IMG/VR virus record: IMGVR_UViG_3300025806_004101
Location: 1 to 48,166 of that record
Length of the DNA: 48,166 bases
DNA from: a virus
Strand: one strand, 5' to 3'
Below the pieces are notes generated by a model. It saw only the letters and a program-made list of their open reading frames with translations. It had not been told where the DNA came from and did not search any database. Numbering within the stretch: the stretch's first letter is position 1; the number at the start of each line of letters is the position of its first letter. Made by a program: the position numbers and the translations under genes. This document shows, one piece after another, positions 39,111 to 45,970 of this stretch.

Positions 39111-39640
39111 TTTATAAATTCTAATATTTGTTTAACTCTTTGTTTTGGTGAGCCTGTTACTGTTAGGTATTCCTGACCTACAAGGTTAAGTCCTTTTAGT
39201 GTTGAGTGAAAATGTGCATCTATATTTTTTCTCCAACTTTCATCTACACTCCTTACTCCATCATCTACTGATTCAAACTCAATCGGAAAATAAATGAAAT
39301 GAGTATATTTTCCATGTACTCTCATCCAAGTATCAAAAATGTAATTATAAGTCTCCTTACTAATGTCTCTCATATGGTTGGAGTATACAAGAAGATCTAA
39401 ATAACACCTATCCAGTATAGTATTTTCAGTAGTTAGTAGTGATTCTAGATGAAAAGAAGATATTGCTAACTGCGTTTCTGATGTACCTTTCTCATTAATT
39501 GGAAATCCGTACTCAGCTACTGTTCTAGTTGATTCATTAATAAACTTATAGTCCGGTAAACTACTTTTAAGCAGTTCGTATACCGTAGTTTTACCTGTGC
39601 TGCTTGCTCCTACTAGCGCTACTTTATTCTCTAATTTCAT
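39107..39640 (-). CDS. P-loop kinase-like ATPase (NadR/AAA_28-like)
   Basis: A 177-residue ATP-binding protein. VALVGASSTGKTTVYELL (8-25) is the P loop; INESTRTVAEYG and ILDRCYLDLLVYSNHM follow, as in AAA_28/NadR-like nucleoside or deoxynucleoside kinases. It overlaps the formyltransferase-like gene and the queF gene by four bases each, inside the modification cluster. Possible roles are kinase for a nucleotide precursor or a step of the base modification. The substrate is not known. Confidence 0.7.
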   Translation of the reverse strand: MKLENKVALVGASSTGKTTVYELLKSSLPDYKFINESTRTVAEYGFPINEKGTSETQLAISSFHLESLLTTENTILDRCYLDLLVYSNHMRDISKETYNYIFDTWMRVHGKYTHFIYFPIEFESVDDGVRSVDESWRKNIDAHFHSTLKGLNLVGQEYLTVTGSPKQRVKQILEFIK

Positions 39641-40194
39641 TCAAACTTTTTTAATAGATTTTTCCACATGTATATACTTCTGTCTCTTAATGTAAGAAAT
39701 AATTCATCAAGCTCTATCTGAAATGCATTAAATATTTCTGAAGAGATTATAGTGCCTTCGTCTACACCTGCTACTACTCTGTGTATTACTGCTCCTGCTT
39801 CTTTGTATTTACCTGATTTAATCCCTTCGTAAGCCCTTACTTGAGGATCCTTTCCTTTTAGCTCAGGATATAGGGTTATCAGCCCAGGGTGTCCGTTGTA
39901 TATTAGGTATTCATCACATATATACGGAGGAAGTATTCTCAACCACCCGTGTAAAGTTATTACCGGATTCTTATAATACTCTATTACACCTAGGTAATCT
40001 GAAGGGGTTGGTTTATTAGGGAGTGTTATTAGCTTTTGGCTCTCTAAAATCCTGTCATCTACCGTTCTTAGGTGGTCTGGTCTATGGTTTGTAACTATCG
40101 CGTCTGGCCAGTATCCTATACTTTCGGATAGGTCTGCTATCTCTGCTCCTGTTTGACTAAAGAATGTAATCCAAGGTCTTTTTAGTTTTGTCAT
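39637..40194 (-). CDS. Formyltransferase-like enzyme, candidate dPreQ1 formyltransferase (DpdN type)
   Basis: A 185-residue formyltransferase N-type domain, PurN-like. LHGWLRILPPYI (81-92), YNGHPGLITLYPELKGKDPQ (99-118) and AGVDEGTII (142-150) keep the catalytic N100, H102 and D145, matching the Asn-His-Asp of PurN. It uses 10-formyltetrahydrofolate. It overlaps its neighbours in a cluster with QueF and a DpdA-like transglycosylase. From memory, a dPreQ1 formyltransferase named DpdN has been predicted in phages with formylated preQ1 in DNA; this gene fits that role rather than purine synthesis. Confidence 0.75.
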   Translation of the reverse strand: MTKLKRPWITFFSQTGAEIADLSESIGYWPDAIVTNHRPDHLRTVDDRILESQKLITLPNKPTPSDYLGVIEYYKNPVITLHGWLRILPPYICDEYLIYNGHPGLITLYPELKGKDPQVRAYEGIKSGKYKEAGAVIHRVVAGVDEGTIISSEIFNAFQIELDELFLTLRDRSIYMWKNLLKKFE

Positions 40195-40385
40195 TTTATT
40201 TTCTTAATAACGTCTTCAGGTTGAACCGGATAGTAGTATTCCCCGTCATACATCCTATAACGTGTTTTATGTATCGAATAGACACTGTCTGATTTCATTA
40301 TTCTCTCAACAGTGCCTTTTATAGTTGATCCTGCGAATCTAAAAGATAGTTTATCTCCTACTTTGTATTTAAGTTTTTTTACCAT
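40191..40385 (-). CDS. Small KOW/SH3-like protein
   Basis: A 64-residue basic protein with a beta-barrel pattern: YKVGDKLSFRFAGSTIKGTV (7-26), then RYRMYDGEYYYPVQPEDV. This is like small KOW or Tudor-type barrels that touch nucleic acid. It lies between the formyltransferase and the DpdA-like genes, overlapping both. Possibly an accessory part of the modification machinery. Confidence 0.55.
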   Translation of the reverse strand: MVKKLKYKVGDKLSFRFAGSTIKGTVERIMKSDSVYSIHKTRYRMYDGEYYYPVQPEDVIKKIK

Positions 40386-41163
40386 TTGTGAACCATTTAA
40401 ATTTATGTATATTACTTAAAATCAGATTAGTATCATCTACTTTGTGATTTATAAGTTCAAATAATTTTTGGGATTCTTTATTCCATAGTCCGTCTTCTCT
40501 GTACCCTATTCCTTTAATCCCGTGTACAACCGGATTTGACGTATCTAAAGAGTATATCCAGGGATATTCTGAGTATAATGAGAATTCCTGTGGTAGTCCG
40601 CATCCTAATAAATGGTGCTTCTTTTCTGTATTGATAATACCGTCTTTTAGTAGCTCTCCAAGTAGCTTTGCACGTCCTAGCATCCAACTAACGTACTTGT
40701 TAGGGTGTGGTACAGATTCTGTGTAATACGAGTAATCAAAGGATATAGCTATCATATCTACCTTTGCTATCTTATCCATATATTCGTAGCATCCTGCAAT
40801 ACTTTCGTATGTCTTTCCTTGCACTACCCCTATCTTCTTGCCCGGAAGGTCTTTATATTTGAAGTTCCAGTAAGACATTTGTGACATAGTTTTCTTAGTG
40901 TCTTCTAATGCATCAGGAACAATGTACCAAGCCGGCTTAAGAAACTTTACCCATTCTACAAACTTGTCTGCATCAAAGGCTTCTTCCAACTCAAAAATAG
41001 AGTTATCAAGTATAACCTCTCTTCCATCTTCTATAGCATCTACAAATAACTTAAGATACTCCGGGTCTTCTTCAAGTAGGTGTACCAGTGCGTAATCGTA
41101 ATCAGTTATTGCCTGTACTTCTTTAAAGATTCCTTTCGGACTTTCATGTGCTATTTTAATCAT
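40369..41163 (-). CDS. dpdA: DpdA-like deoxyguanine transglycosylase (7-deazaguanine insertion in DNA)
   Basis: A 264-residue protein with tRNA-guanine transglycosylase-like motifs. VILDNSIFELE (50-60) has the first active aspartate; IGVVQGKTYE (111-120) is like the V-Q-G loop; HHLLGCGLPQE (183-193) and YSLDTSNPVV (204-213) match the second half, with D207 as likely nucleophile. DpdA proteins swap guanine in DNA for 7-deazaguanine bases. Its company of QueF, FolE, QueD and QueE supports this over a tRNA enzyme. Which DpdA subfamily it belongs to cannot be told here. Confidence 0.75.
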   Translation of the reverse strand: MIKIAHESPKGIFKEVQAITDYDYALVHLLEEDPEYLKLFVDAIEDGREVILDNSIFELEEAFDADKFVEWVKFLKPAWYIVPDALEDTKKTMSQMSYWNFKYKDLPGKKIGVVQGKTYESIAGCYEYMDKIAKVDMIAISFDYSYYTESVPHPNKYVSWMLGRAKLLGELLKDGIINTEKKHHLLGCGLPQEFSLYSEYPWIYSLDTSNPVVHGIKGIGYREDGLWNKESQKLFELINHKVDDTNLILSNIHKFKWFTNGKKT

Positions 41164-41341
41164 CTAATCCAGCGGAGTTATAAACGGAATCTGTCCAGTC
41201 TTTTATAGCTTTTTCAAAATCTTCCGTCAATTCGTTATAATTATTTAACATTTCCGTGATTGCTTGCATTGCTACAGAATACGGCACCATTTCCATCTTA
41301 CGTGATTCTACGTATACTTTATGTTTACTTAAATCTACCAT
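41156..41341 (-). CDS. Small helical protein of unknown function
   Basis: A 61-residue acidic protein starting MVDLSKHKVYVESRKMEMVP, with a helix AMQAITEMLNNYNELTEDFE. It overlaps the dUTPase and DpdA-like genes, so it is tightly co-translated. No family recognised. Confidence 0.5.
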   Translation of the reverse strand: MVDLSKHKVYVESRKMEMVPYSVAMQAITEMLNNYNELTEDFEKAIKDWTDSVYNSAGLDD

Positions 41342-41781
41342 TAACTGTCTGATGATCCAAAGCCTTTTTTGCCTCTTTCTGATTCTTCTATTTCTTCTGT
41401 GAATGCTACTTCACAGTCTATCATTTCAAAAATGACAAATTGAGCACAACCTTGACCTTTTAGAATTGTAACATGACTTGGGCCGTCATTATATAACTTA
41501 ACTCCTAAATCCCCCCTGTAGCCATTATCTATAACTCCGAAATGAGGCTTAATTCCATGTTTAAACCCTAATCCGCTTCTTGCTTCAATCCTAAACCAGT
41601 AGCCTGGTGTAATTCTAGCTAAAGTGAGCCCTACAGGAACTACTGCTGAGTTTCCTGGCATTATTACGGTATCTTCGACTGCAAATAAATCAAAGCCAGC
41701 ATCTCCAACTACAGGGGATTCATGATTTCTTTTAGGGAGTATTGCGTCAGGGTGTGTCTTTAAAAACTTTATTTCCATCAT
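41341..41781 (-). CDS. dut: dUTP pyrophosphatase
   Basis: A 146-residue trimeric dUTPase with all five motifs: AGFDLFAVED (28-37), RSGLGFKHGI (68-77), GVIDNGYRGDLGVKLYNDG (82-100), GQGCAQFVIFE, and RGKKGFGSSDS at the C terminus. It converts dUTP to dUMP, which keeps uracil out of DNA and supplies dTTP synthesis. Full length. It overlaps the genes on both sides (one and four bases). Confidence 0.95.
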   Translation of the reverse strand: MMEIKFLKTHPDAILPKRNHESPVVGDAGFDLFAVEDTVIMPGNSAVVPVGLTLARITPGYWFRIEARSGLGFKHGIKPHFGVIDNGYRGDLGVKLYNDGPSHVTILKGQGCAQFVIFEMIDCEVAFTEEIEESERGKKGFGSSDS

Positions 41782-41951
41782 GATTTCTTACCTAATGTTA
41801 AAGTTTTCTCAGGAAAGTCTCCTTTTTTGCCCATCCATTCTAGTACTTGAAAATCATTCTCAGTTAGGAAACTAATATTACGTTTTAACTGTTGAATCAT
41901 ATAATACGCTCTACGTTCTTGTGAGCTGCCTCTGTTGCTGTTTAATCCCAT
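41778..41951 (-). CDS. 57-residue basic protein
   Basis: A small basic protein, MGLNSNRGSSQERRAYYMIQ then QLKRNISFLTENDFQVLEWM, ending TLGKKS. An ATGA overlap with the dUTPase start and a 12-bp gap from the GTP cyclohydrolase gene support translation. No family recognised. Confidence 0.6.
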   Translation of the reverse strand: MGLNSNRGSSQERRAYYMIQQLKRNISFLTENDFQVLEWMGKKGDFPEKTLTLGKKS

Positions 41952-41963
41952 AACTTTATTTTT

Positions 41964-42695
41964 TTACTTTTTTGATAACTCTATATTTTTGTAAAATTCT
42001 GCTTTTGCTGAATCTTCGTTTAAAAATGCTCCTGTTAGTTTAGCTGTTTGCATTGAAGCACCTTGATGCTTTACTCCTCTACAGCTAACACAGTTATGTG
42101 TTGCTGATATCATTACTGCTACTCCTTGATTACCTTCACAGATTTTAGTTACTGCATTGTGAATAGCTACTGTAAGCTGTTCTTGAATAGCTCCTCTTCT
42201 TGAGAAGTGTTCTGCTATCCTATTAAGTTTTGATAACCCTACTACCATTCCATCCTTAGAAGCAATATATGCTATACTTACAGTGCCCATAATAGTCTGG
42301 TGATGGTGTGAACACATTGAATTAATTGGTATGTTAGACTCTTGCACTATTCCGTCATATCCGTCTGAAGGAAATGCTGTAATTTCTGTTAGTGGTTCAA
42401 ATCTTCCTGACCATAAATCATTTACGTATGCTTTAGCTACTCTACGAGGAGTATCTGATGAGTTTGGATCGTTTCTCCAATCACATCCTAAAGCTGTTAG
42501 AAAATCTCCAAAAGCAACTTGTGCTTTTCCTATGATAACATCCTTTTCCTGTTCTGTAAGCTTTGCCGGTCCTTCCTCCATCGCTGAAAGTGGGTCTTGG
42601 TGTTTTGTTATATTCTTTCTCTCTAAATGTAATGATATACCGTTTGCATAACCTGCTTTTACTAGTTCAGTTCCTTCTATAAACTTTTTACTCAT
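41964..42695 (-). CDS. folE: GTP cyclohydrolase I
   Basis: A 243-residue GTP cyclohydrolase I, which opens GTP to dihydroneopterin triphosphate, the first step to both folate and 7-deazaguanine. INSMCSHHHQTIMGTVSIAY (125-144) holds zinc ligands C128 and H131; HNCVSCRGVKHQGASMQT (200-217) holds the third, C202. VGLSKLNRIAEHFSRRGAIQ and QLTVAIHNAV complete the core. Cytoplasmic, multimeric. It has its own promoter and feeds QueD and QueE coded to its right. Confidence 0.95.
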   Translation of the reverse strand: MSKKFIEGTELVKAGYANGISLHLERKNITKHQDPLSAMEEGPAKLTEQEKDVIIGKAQVAFGDFLTALGCDWRNDPNSSDTPRRVAKAYVNDLWSGRFEPLTEITAFPSDGYDGIVQESNIPINSMCSHHHQTIMGTVSIAYIASKDGMVVGLSKLNRIAEHFSRRGAIQEQLTVAIHNAVTKICEGNQGVAVMISATHNCVSCRGVKHQGASMQTAKLTGAFLNEDSAKAEFYKNIELSKK

Positions 42696-42714
42696 GTTCT
42701 CTTAAGTGTTTATT

Positions 42715-42745
42715 ATAATGTATGAATTATTCCTCTATTTTACAA
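42715..42745 (-). promoter_or_regulatory. Bacteroidota-type promoter, variant -7 box
   Basis: TTG-N20-TACATTAT on the minus strand, about 20 bp before the folE start codon. The spacing is exact, the -7 box differs from TATATTTA. Confidence 0.55.
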
Positions 42746-43160
42746 GATAATCTTGTATTGCTTTTGCTTTTACGTCCTCCCAAGGGAAAACCATCCAGTG
42801 GTCATCGTAGATTGTCTGGCCTATTAATGTAGGTATAAATCTAGAAGTTCTTCTGTATGCTAAAGCTGCTGTTATAAACTTATGCTGTGTATATTTCAGG
42901 AACGTATCTCCTGTATCTGATATATCATCAAAAATTATAATTCTCTCTTTAACCGAATCATGTTCCTGTCCCCAACATGCTGTATGTAACTCTATAAAGG
43001 GTATGTCGTATTTATGTGAAAATATAACTGCAGGTATTAGTCCTCCTCTAGGAATTCCTGTTACGTATGCAGGTATGTTATTCTGTTCTCCTAATTGATC
43101 TCCGATTGACTCTATCTGAGTGTTTACCCAGCTCCAGTCGTATTTGACTTTTTGTGGCAT
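42735..43160 (-). CDS. Purine-type phosphoribosyltransferase
   Basis: A 141-residue type I phosphoribosyltransferase. IPRGGLIPAVIFSH (about 34-47) is the first substrate loop; RIIIFDDISDTGDTF (about 70-84) is the PRPP-binding motif. The size and acceptor region suit xanthine/guanine/hypoxanthine salvage. Its gene lies beside folE. It could turn guanine freed from DNA by the transglycosylase back into GMP. Acceptor base not shown. Confidence 0.75.
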   Translation of the reverse strand: MPQKVKYDWSWVNTQIESIGDQLGEQNNIPAYVTGIPRGGLIPAVIFSHKYDIPFIELHTACWGQEHDSVKERIIIFDDISDTGDTFLKYTQHKFITAALAYRRTSRFIPTLIGQTIYDDHWMVFPWEDVKAKAIQDYLVK

Positions 43161-43161
43161 T

Positions 43162-43347
43162 TTATGAAACGTTTTGAGTCCAGTAGTCTACAGGGCACCT
43201 GTAAGATGCTATTTGAGATTTGGATCCTGTATTACCTACTCTGTTTAACTTCTCCTTTAGGTAGTCCCACTGCTTTGGTGATAGACTATAATGGTGTACT
43301 CCTTCTGTGAAGCCTCTTAACCATTGCACAAATTGGTCTTCTGTCAT
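43162..43347 (-). CDS. Small phage protein of unknown function
   Basis: A 61-residue protein starting MTEDQFVQWLRGFTEGVHHY, a pattern that recurs in small phage proteins (F-x-x-W-L-x-G-F ... SLSPKQWDYLKEKL). The function is not known. It follows an intergenic palindrome and leads directly into the phosphoribosyltransferase gene, two bases away. Confidence 0.6.
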   Translation of the reverse strand: MTEDQFVQWLRGFTEGVHHYSLSPKQWDYLKEKLNRVGNTGSKSQIASYRCPVDYWTQNVS

Positions 43348-43367
43348 AACTTTATTACTTTTACTTA

Positions 43368-43383
43368 AAGAAGAATTCTTCTT
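43368..43383. repeat. Perfect 16-bp palindrome
   Basis: AAGAAGAATTCTTCTT, about 20 bp before the start codon of the 61-residue gene, in a 92-bp gap. It could be an operator or a weak hairpin. It has no T-run, so it is unlikely to be a terminator. Confidence 0.45.
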
Positions 43384-43439
43384 ATTTTAATATCTAAGGC
43401 TTCCCTGCACTGTTACCGTTTCTCAAGGACTTGAGTCAC

Positions 43440-43733
43440 TTAGTAGTACAGGTCTAACTGCTTTTCTCCCCACTCGTACCGTTTTAGCAGTTCTCTGTCT
43501 GATTCTGTTGCAAACATAACTACGTCAAAAGGAATTCGACATGTGACTATGTATTTCCTTAATTCTGCAAGAGTGACGTACTCTTCCTCAACTCCTTGCC
43601 AAGGGTCTTCTGAAATGAGGTATACTGTATATTCATTCGCTTTATAGTCCCATACAGGATGTCCTCCTATTGTTACAGTATGTTGTAATCTCTCATCACC
43701 GATGGTGGTGATAAGTTCTTTAAAATTTATCAT
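43440..43733 (-). CDS. Phage protein of unknown function
   Basis: A 97-residue acidic protein starting MINFKELITTIGDERLQHTV, with beta-rich VWDYKANEYTVYLISEDPWQ and a closing ERYEWGEKQLDLYY-like end. Family not recognised. It lies between the queE gene and a gap with a 16-bp palindrome. Confidence 0.5.
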   Translation of the reverse strand: MINFKELITTIGDERLQHTVTIGGHPVWDYKANEYTVYLISEDPWQGVEEEYVTLAELRKYIVTCRIPFDVVMFATESDRELLKRYEWGEKQLDLYY

Positions 43734-43796
43734 TAATTAATTGTTTTTAATATATAGCTTGGTAATGTACCTAACTGCATAATAATTACAAAATAA

Positions 43797-44639
43797 TTAT
43801 ACACAACGTTCTGTGTTAAATGCCATTATATGAGCTCTACCTGTAAACTTGTACCCCTTATCTCTGCACATATCCATTACTACCGGGTATGATTCAAATA
43901 AAGACTCTCTGTCGTCTCCTGCTGGCATGCACCATGTTCTACCTTTTATTATCTTTTTAATCTCATCAAGATCGAACGGATCCGTATAAGCAGAAGCTCC
44001 AAAAGATTTCTCCTCTAAGGTTTCTGCTAACTTATCTAAAAAAGCTTCAACTTCGGGCAATACTCTCAACTCTTTATCAATTACCGGTTTTATATGAAAA
44101 TCGTAATTATACATGATTGCATCAGCTATAGTGTCTGCATTCAGCCTGAACTTATTATGCTGTTTTATCATCTTCTCGTTTACTATATTACCTATAGGTG
44201 TTGTTGCTCCAACAACTGGTACAGAATTACTAAACTTAGGGCTAATAGATAGCAGATTAATAGGATGGTCTGTGGCGAGAAAATGAGAGCCTTCAGTTTC
44301 GATCGTAATGAAAATTTCCCTTTCATGTGCAAAATGTGTTAATTCGTTTACTAGTGTTGGATGCATTGTCGGGGAACCCCCTGTTAGCATCATTTCTGTG
44401 ATATGCGGGTTTGCATCGTACATATCTATTATGTCTTGGAATTTATATACTCCCTTTTCCGGATGAATGCTCGTATACCAGGAGTCACACCATCCTCCTT
44501 CTCCGAAGTAGCATCTGTGGGTACATCCTGTTGTTCTTACTACAATGGTTGGATGACCTTGTCTTGATCCTTCTGACTGTACTGCTGTATATACCTCTAG
44601 TACCGGCAGTACTTTATTATAATTCTCTAATCTTTTCAT
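43797..44639 (-). CDS. queE: 7-carboxy-7-deazaguanine synthase, QueE (radical SAM)
   Basis: A 280-residue radical SAM enzyme that rearranges carboxytetrahydropterin to 7-carboxy-7-deazaguanine. VYTAVQSEGSRQGHPTIVVR (16-35) is the QueE opening. The cluster cysteines are C39, C43 and C51 (C-x3-C-x7-C), with YFGEGGW inserted where a canonical enzyme has C-x3-C-x2-C. MMLTGGSPTMHPTL (about 86-99) is the glycine motif, and ETEGSHFL follows as in QueE. It is an unusual but plausible variant. Confidence 0.85.
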   Translation of the reverse strand: MKRLENYNKVLPVLEVYTAVQSEGSRQGHPTIVVRTTGCTHRCYFGEGGWCDSWYTSIHPEKGVYKFQDIIDMYDANPHITEMMLTGGSPTMHPTLVNELTHFAHEREIFITIETEGSHFLATDHPINLLSISPKFSNSVPVVGATTPIGNIVNEKMIKQHNKFRLNADTIADAIMYNYDFHIKPVIDKELRVLPEVEAFLDKLAETLEEKSFGASAYTDPFDLDEIKKIIKGRTWCMPAGDDRESLFESYPVVMDMCRDKGYKFTGRAHIMAFNTERCV

Positions 44640-44647
44640 ATCCTAAT

Positions 44648-44764
44648 TTACTTTATAAACAGGTACACTAAAAATACTACCCCAACTACTGTACCCGCAA
44701 GTACTGTTGTCACACCTAAAAATAGTAATACTCCCTTAGTGCTATTTGTTTCGTTTTTTTTCAT
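44648..44764 (-). CDS. Single-span small membrane protein
   Basis: A 38-residue protein, MKKNETNSTKGVLLFLGVTT, then VLAGTVVGVVFLVYLFIK. One transmembrane segment fills most of it. It starts inside the frame-shifted extension of the upstream gene and ends eight bases before queE. The role is unknown. Confidence 0.5.
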   Translation of the reverse strand: MKKNETNSTKGVLLFLGVTTVLAGTVVGVVFLVYLFIK

Positions 44765-45087
44765 CTTTTAATTCTATTGCGTAGACTTCAAATGTCCATT
44801 GCTGTTCTGCCCTATCCTCAATTGTTTTCTGATGGATTTTAAGTAGGCCTGTTTTTTTTAAGCTCCTCGTATATTCTTTGCCCTGCTTGTCGTTCTATAT
44901 CTGCTAAGATAAATTTAGCATTGGACTCTCCTAGTCGTTCTACCAAGGCTAAGTCAATCGTATGTTTTGATTGAATCTTCGTAGGCATTGTATCAGTACG
45001 TCCTATAGTGTACATTTTCAACCTCTCTTCCGGGATCTCAATATGCTTACCAGTAATCCCTAATACTTTTGCTATGAACTTTCTCAT
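44742..45087 (-). pseudogene. Gene split by a frameshift at an eight-A tract, or a programmed frameshift
   Basis: The intact first part (82 residues, MRKFIAKVLGITGKHIEIPE to EELKKNRPT) stops at 44839. One base off, the other frame continues open with KKTGLLKIHQKTIEDRAEQQ and WTFEVYAIELKDEKKRNK to a stop at 44742, but it has no ATG of its own. The switch falls at AAAAAAAA (T8 at 44852-44859). One A less would give a single 114-residue protein. It could be a sequence error, a real mutation or +1 frameshifting. Family not recognised. Confidence 0.55.
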
Positions 45088-45656
45088 GATTTTCTATCAT
45101 CATACTCTAACACTCCCTTTTCGATTGCATAATTTCTAATACCCTCTAGGTTCTGTTTACTGAAGTTTGTAGCTTCCTTTATTGAGATACTATCCCCATA
45201 ACACTCTGTCCAGCAATTAGGAGTTTCGTAAATTTTAATTTTATGTATTGCTAACCCTGTTGGAGTATCTTTATATAGAGTCTCAGACAAAACAACCATT
45301 GCTAAAAATACCTCTTTTGCAATATTCTCAACGGTTGGATTACAGTATTCATCTTCACCATTTAATGACATTAACCACAATTTAGACTTATACTCTTTTG
45401 TAGTTTCAATAATCTTTGTATCCTTAGGATTTAAAATCATCCCATGGTCTAAAATATCATCTATCCACTGGCAAAAGACTCTTTTAATTTCTTTAAAATC
45501 AATTGCATATCCTATCTCTTCCATATTCTCAAAAGAGAATGTTAATTCATATAGGTAGGTATGTCCGTGTAGGTTAAAACATTTCATTGCTTCGTTCATG
45601 ACTCTGTGTCCTGAATCGAAATTACCTTTACGGCTAATGTACTGTGTTTTTTTCAT
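45084..45656 (-). CDS. queD: 6-carboxytetrahydropterin synthase, QueD
   Basis: A 190-residue QueD/PTPS-family enzyme, the second step from GTP to 7-deazaguanine. FDSGHRVMN (13-21) and CFNLHGHTYLYEL (26-38) carry zinc ligands H17, H30 and H32, and the catalytic C26. AIDFKEIKRVFCQWIDDILDH (51-71) has the D-F and catalytic H71. NPTVENIAKEVF and IKIYETPNCW end the core. It is longer than the usual 120-150 residues because of an insert in the middle and a C-terminal tail. Cytoplasmic. Overlaps the split gene by four bases. Confidence 0.9.
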   Translation of the reverse strand: MKKTQYISRKGNFDSGHRVMNEAMKCFNLHGHTYLYELTFSFENMEEIGYAIDFKEIKRVFCQWIDDILDHGMILNPKDTKIIETTKEYKSKLWLMSLNGEDEYCNPTVENIAKEVFLAMVVLSETLYKDTPTGLAIHKIKIYETPNCWTECYGDSISIKEATNFSKQNLEGIRNYAIEKGVLEYDDRKS

Positions 45657-45658
45657 AT

Positions 45659-45928
45659 TTATACTAGTTCTTCTATTATTCCTATTAACTCACTAATTAC
45701 AAGTACTCCTGTAGCTACAATCAAACTATACGGAATAAAGCAATACCCTATAATACGTACTCCTGATTTTACGAATGAAATGAATTGGTGTAGTTTTGGA
45801 TCGGGAATTTTTGAGATCTTTTCCTCTCCTGTTGAAATGCTTCTAAGTTCATTTCGTCTAGTAGCGTTGAATGTTCGAGAGAGATAAGAACTCTCTGTAC
45901 TCTGTCCTGATTTACTGTATGTAGCCAT
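45659..45928 (-). CDS. Small membrane protein with serine-rich N terminus
   Basis: An 89-residue protein starting MATYSKSGQSTESSYLSRTF. The N-terminal half is polar and basic. The C-terminal half has hydrophobic segments (SGVRIIGYCFIPYSLIVATG, then VLVISELIGIIEELV), one or two membrane spans. The ATG is preferred over an upstream GTG. It has its own promoter and leads into queD, two bases away. Confidence 0.55.
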   Translation of the reverse strand: MATYSKSGQSTESSYLSRTFNATRRNELRSISTGEEKISKIPDPKLHQFISFVKSGVRIIGYCFIPYSLIVATGVLVISELIGIIEELV

Positions 45929-45970
45929 TTTCGTGTTTTTATAGTGGTGCTGTGACACTTGTCATATATA

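Noticed and set aside
39637-40194. Ordinary purine-synthesis PurN
   Set aside because: The fold and catalytic residues are shared, but no other purine synthesis gene is present and the gene overlaps modification genes on both sides, so a base-modifying formyltransferase is a better fit. Not excluded.
44742-44860. Minus-one frameshift reading after the eight-A tract
   Set aside because: That frame is open for about 25 codons but gives a sequence of poor protein character; the other frame gives a natural-looking helix and strand pattern.
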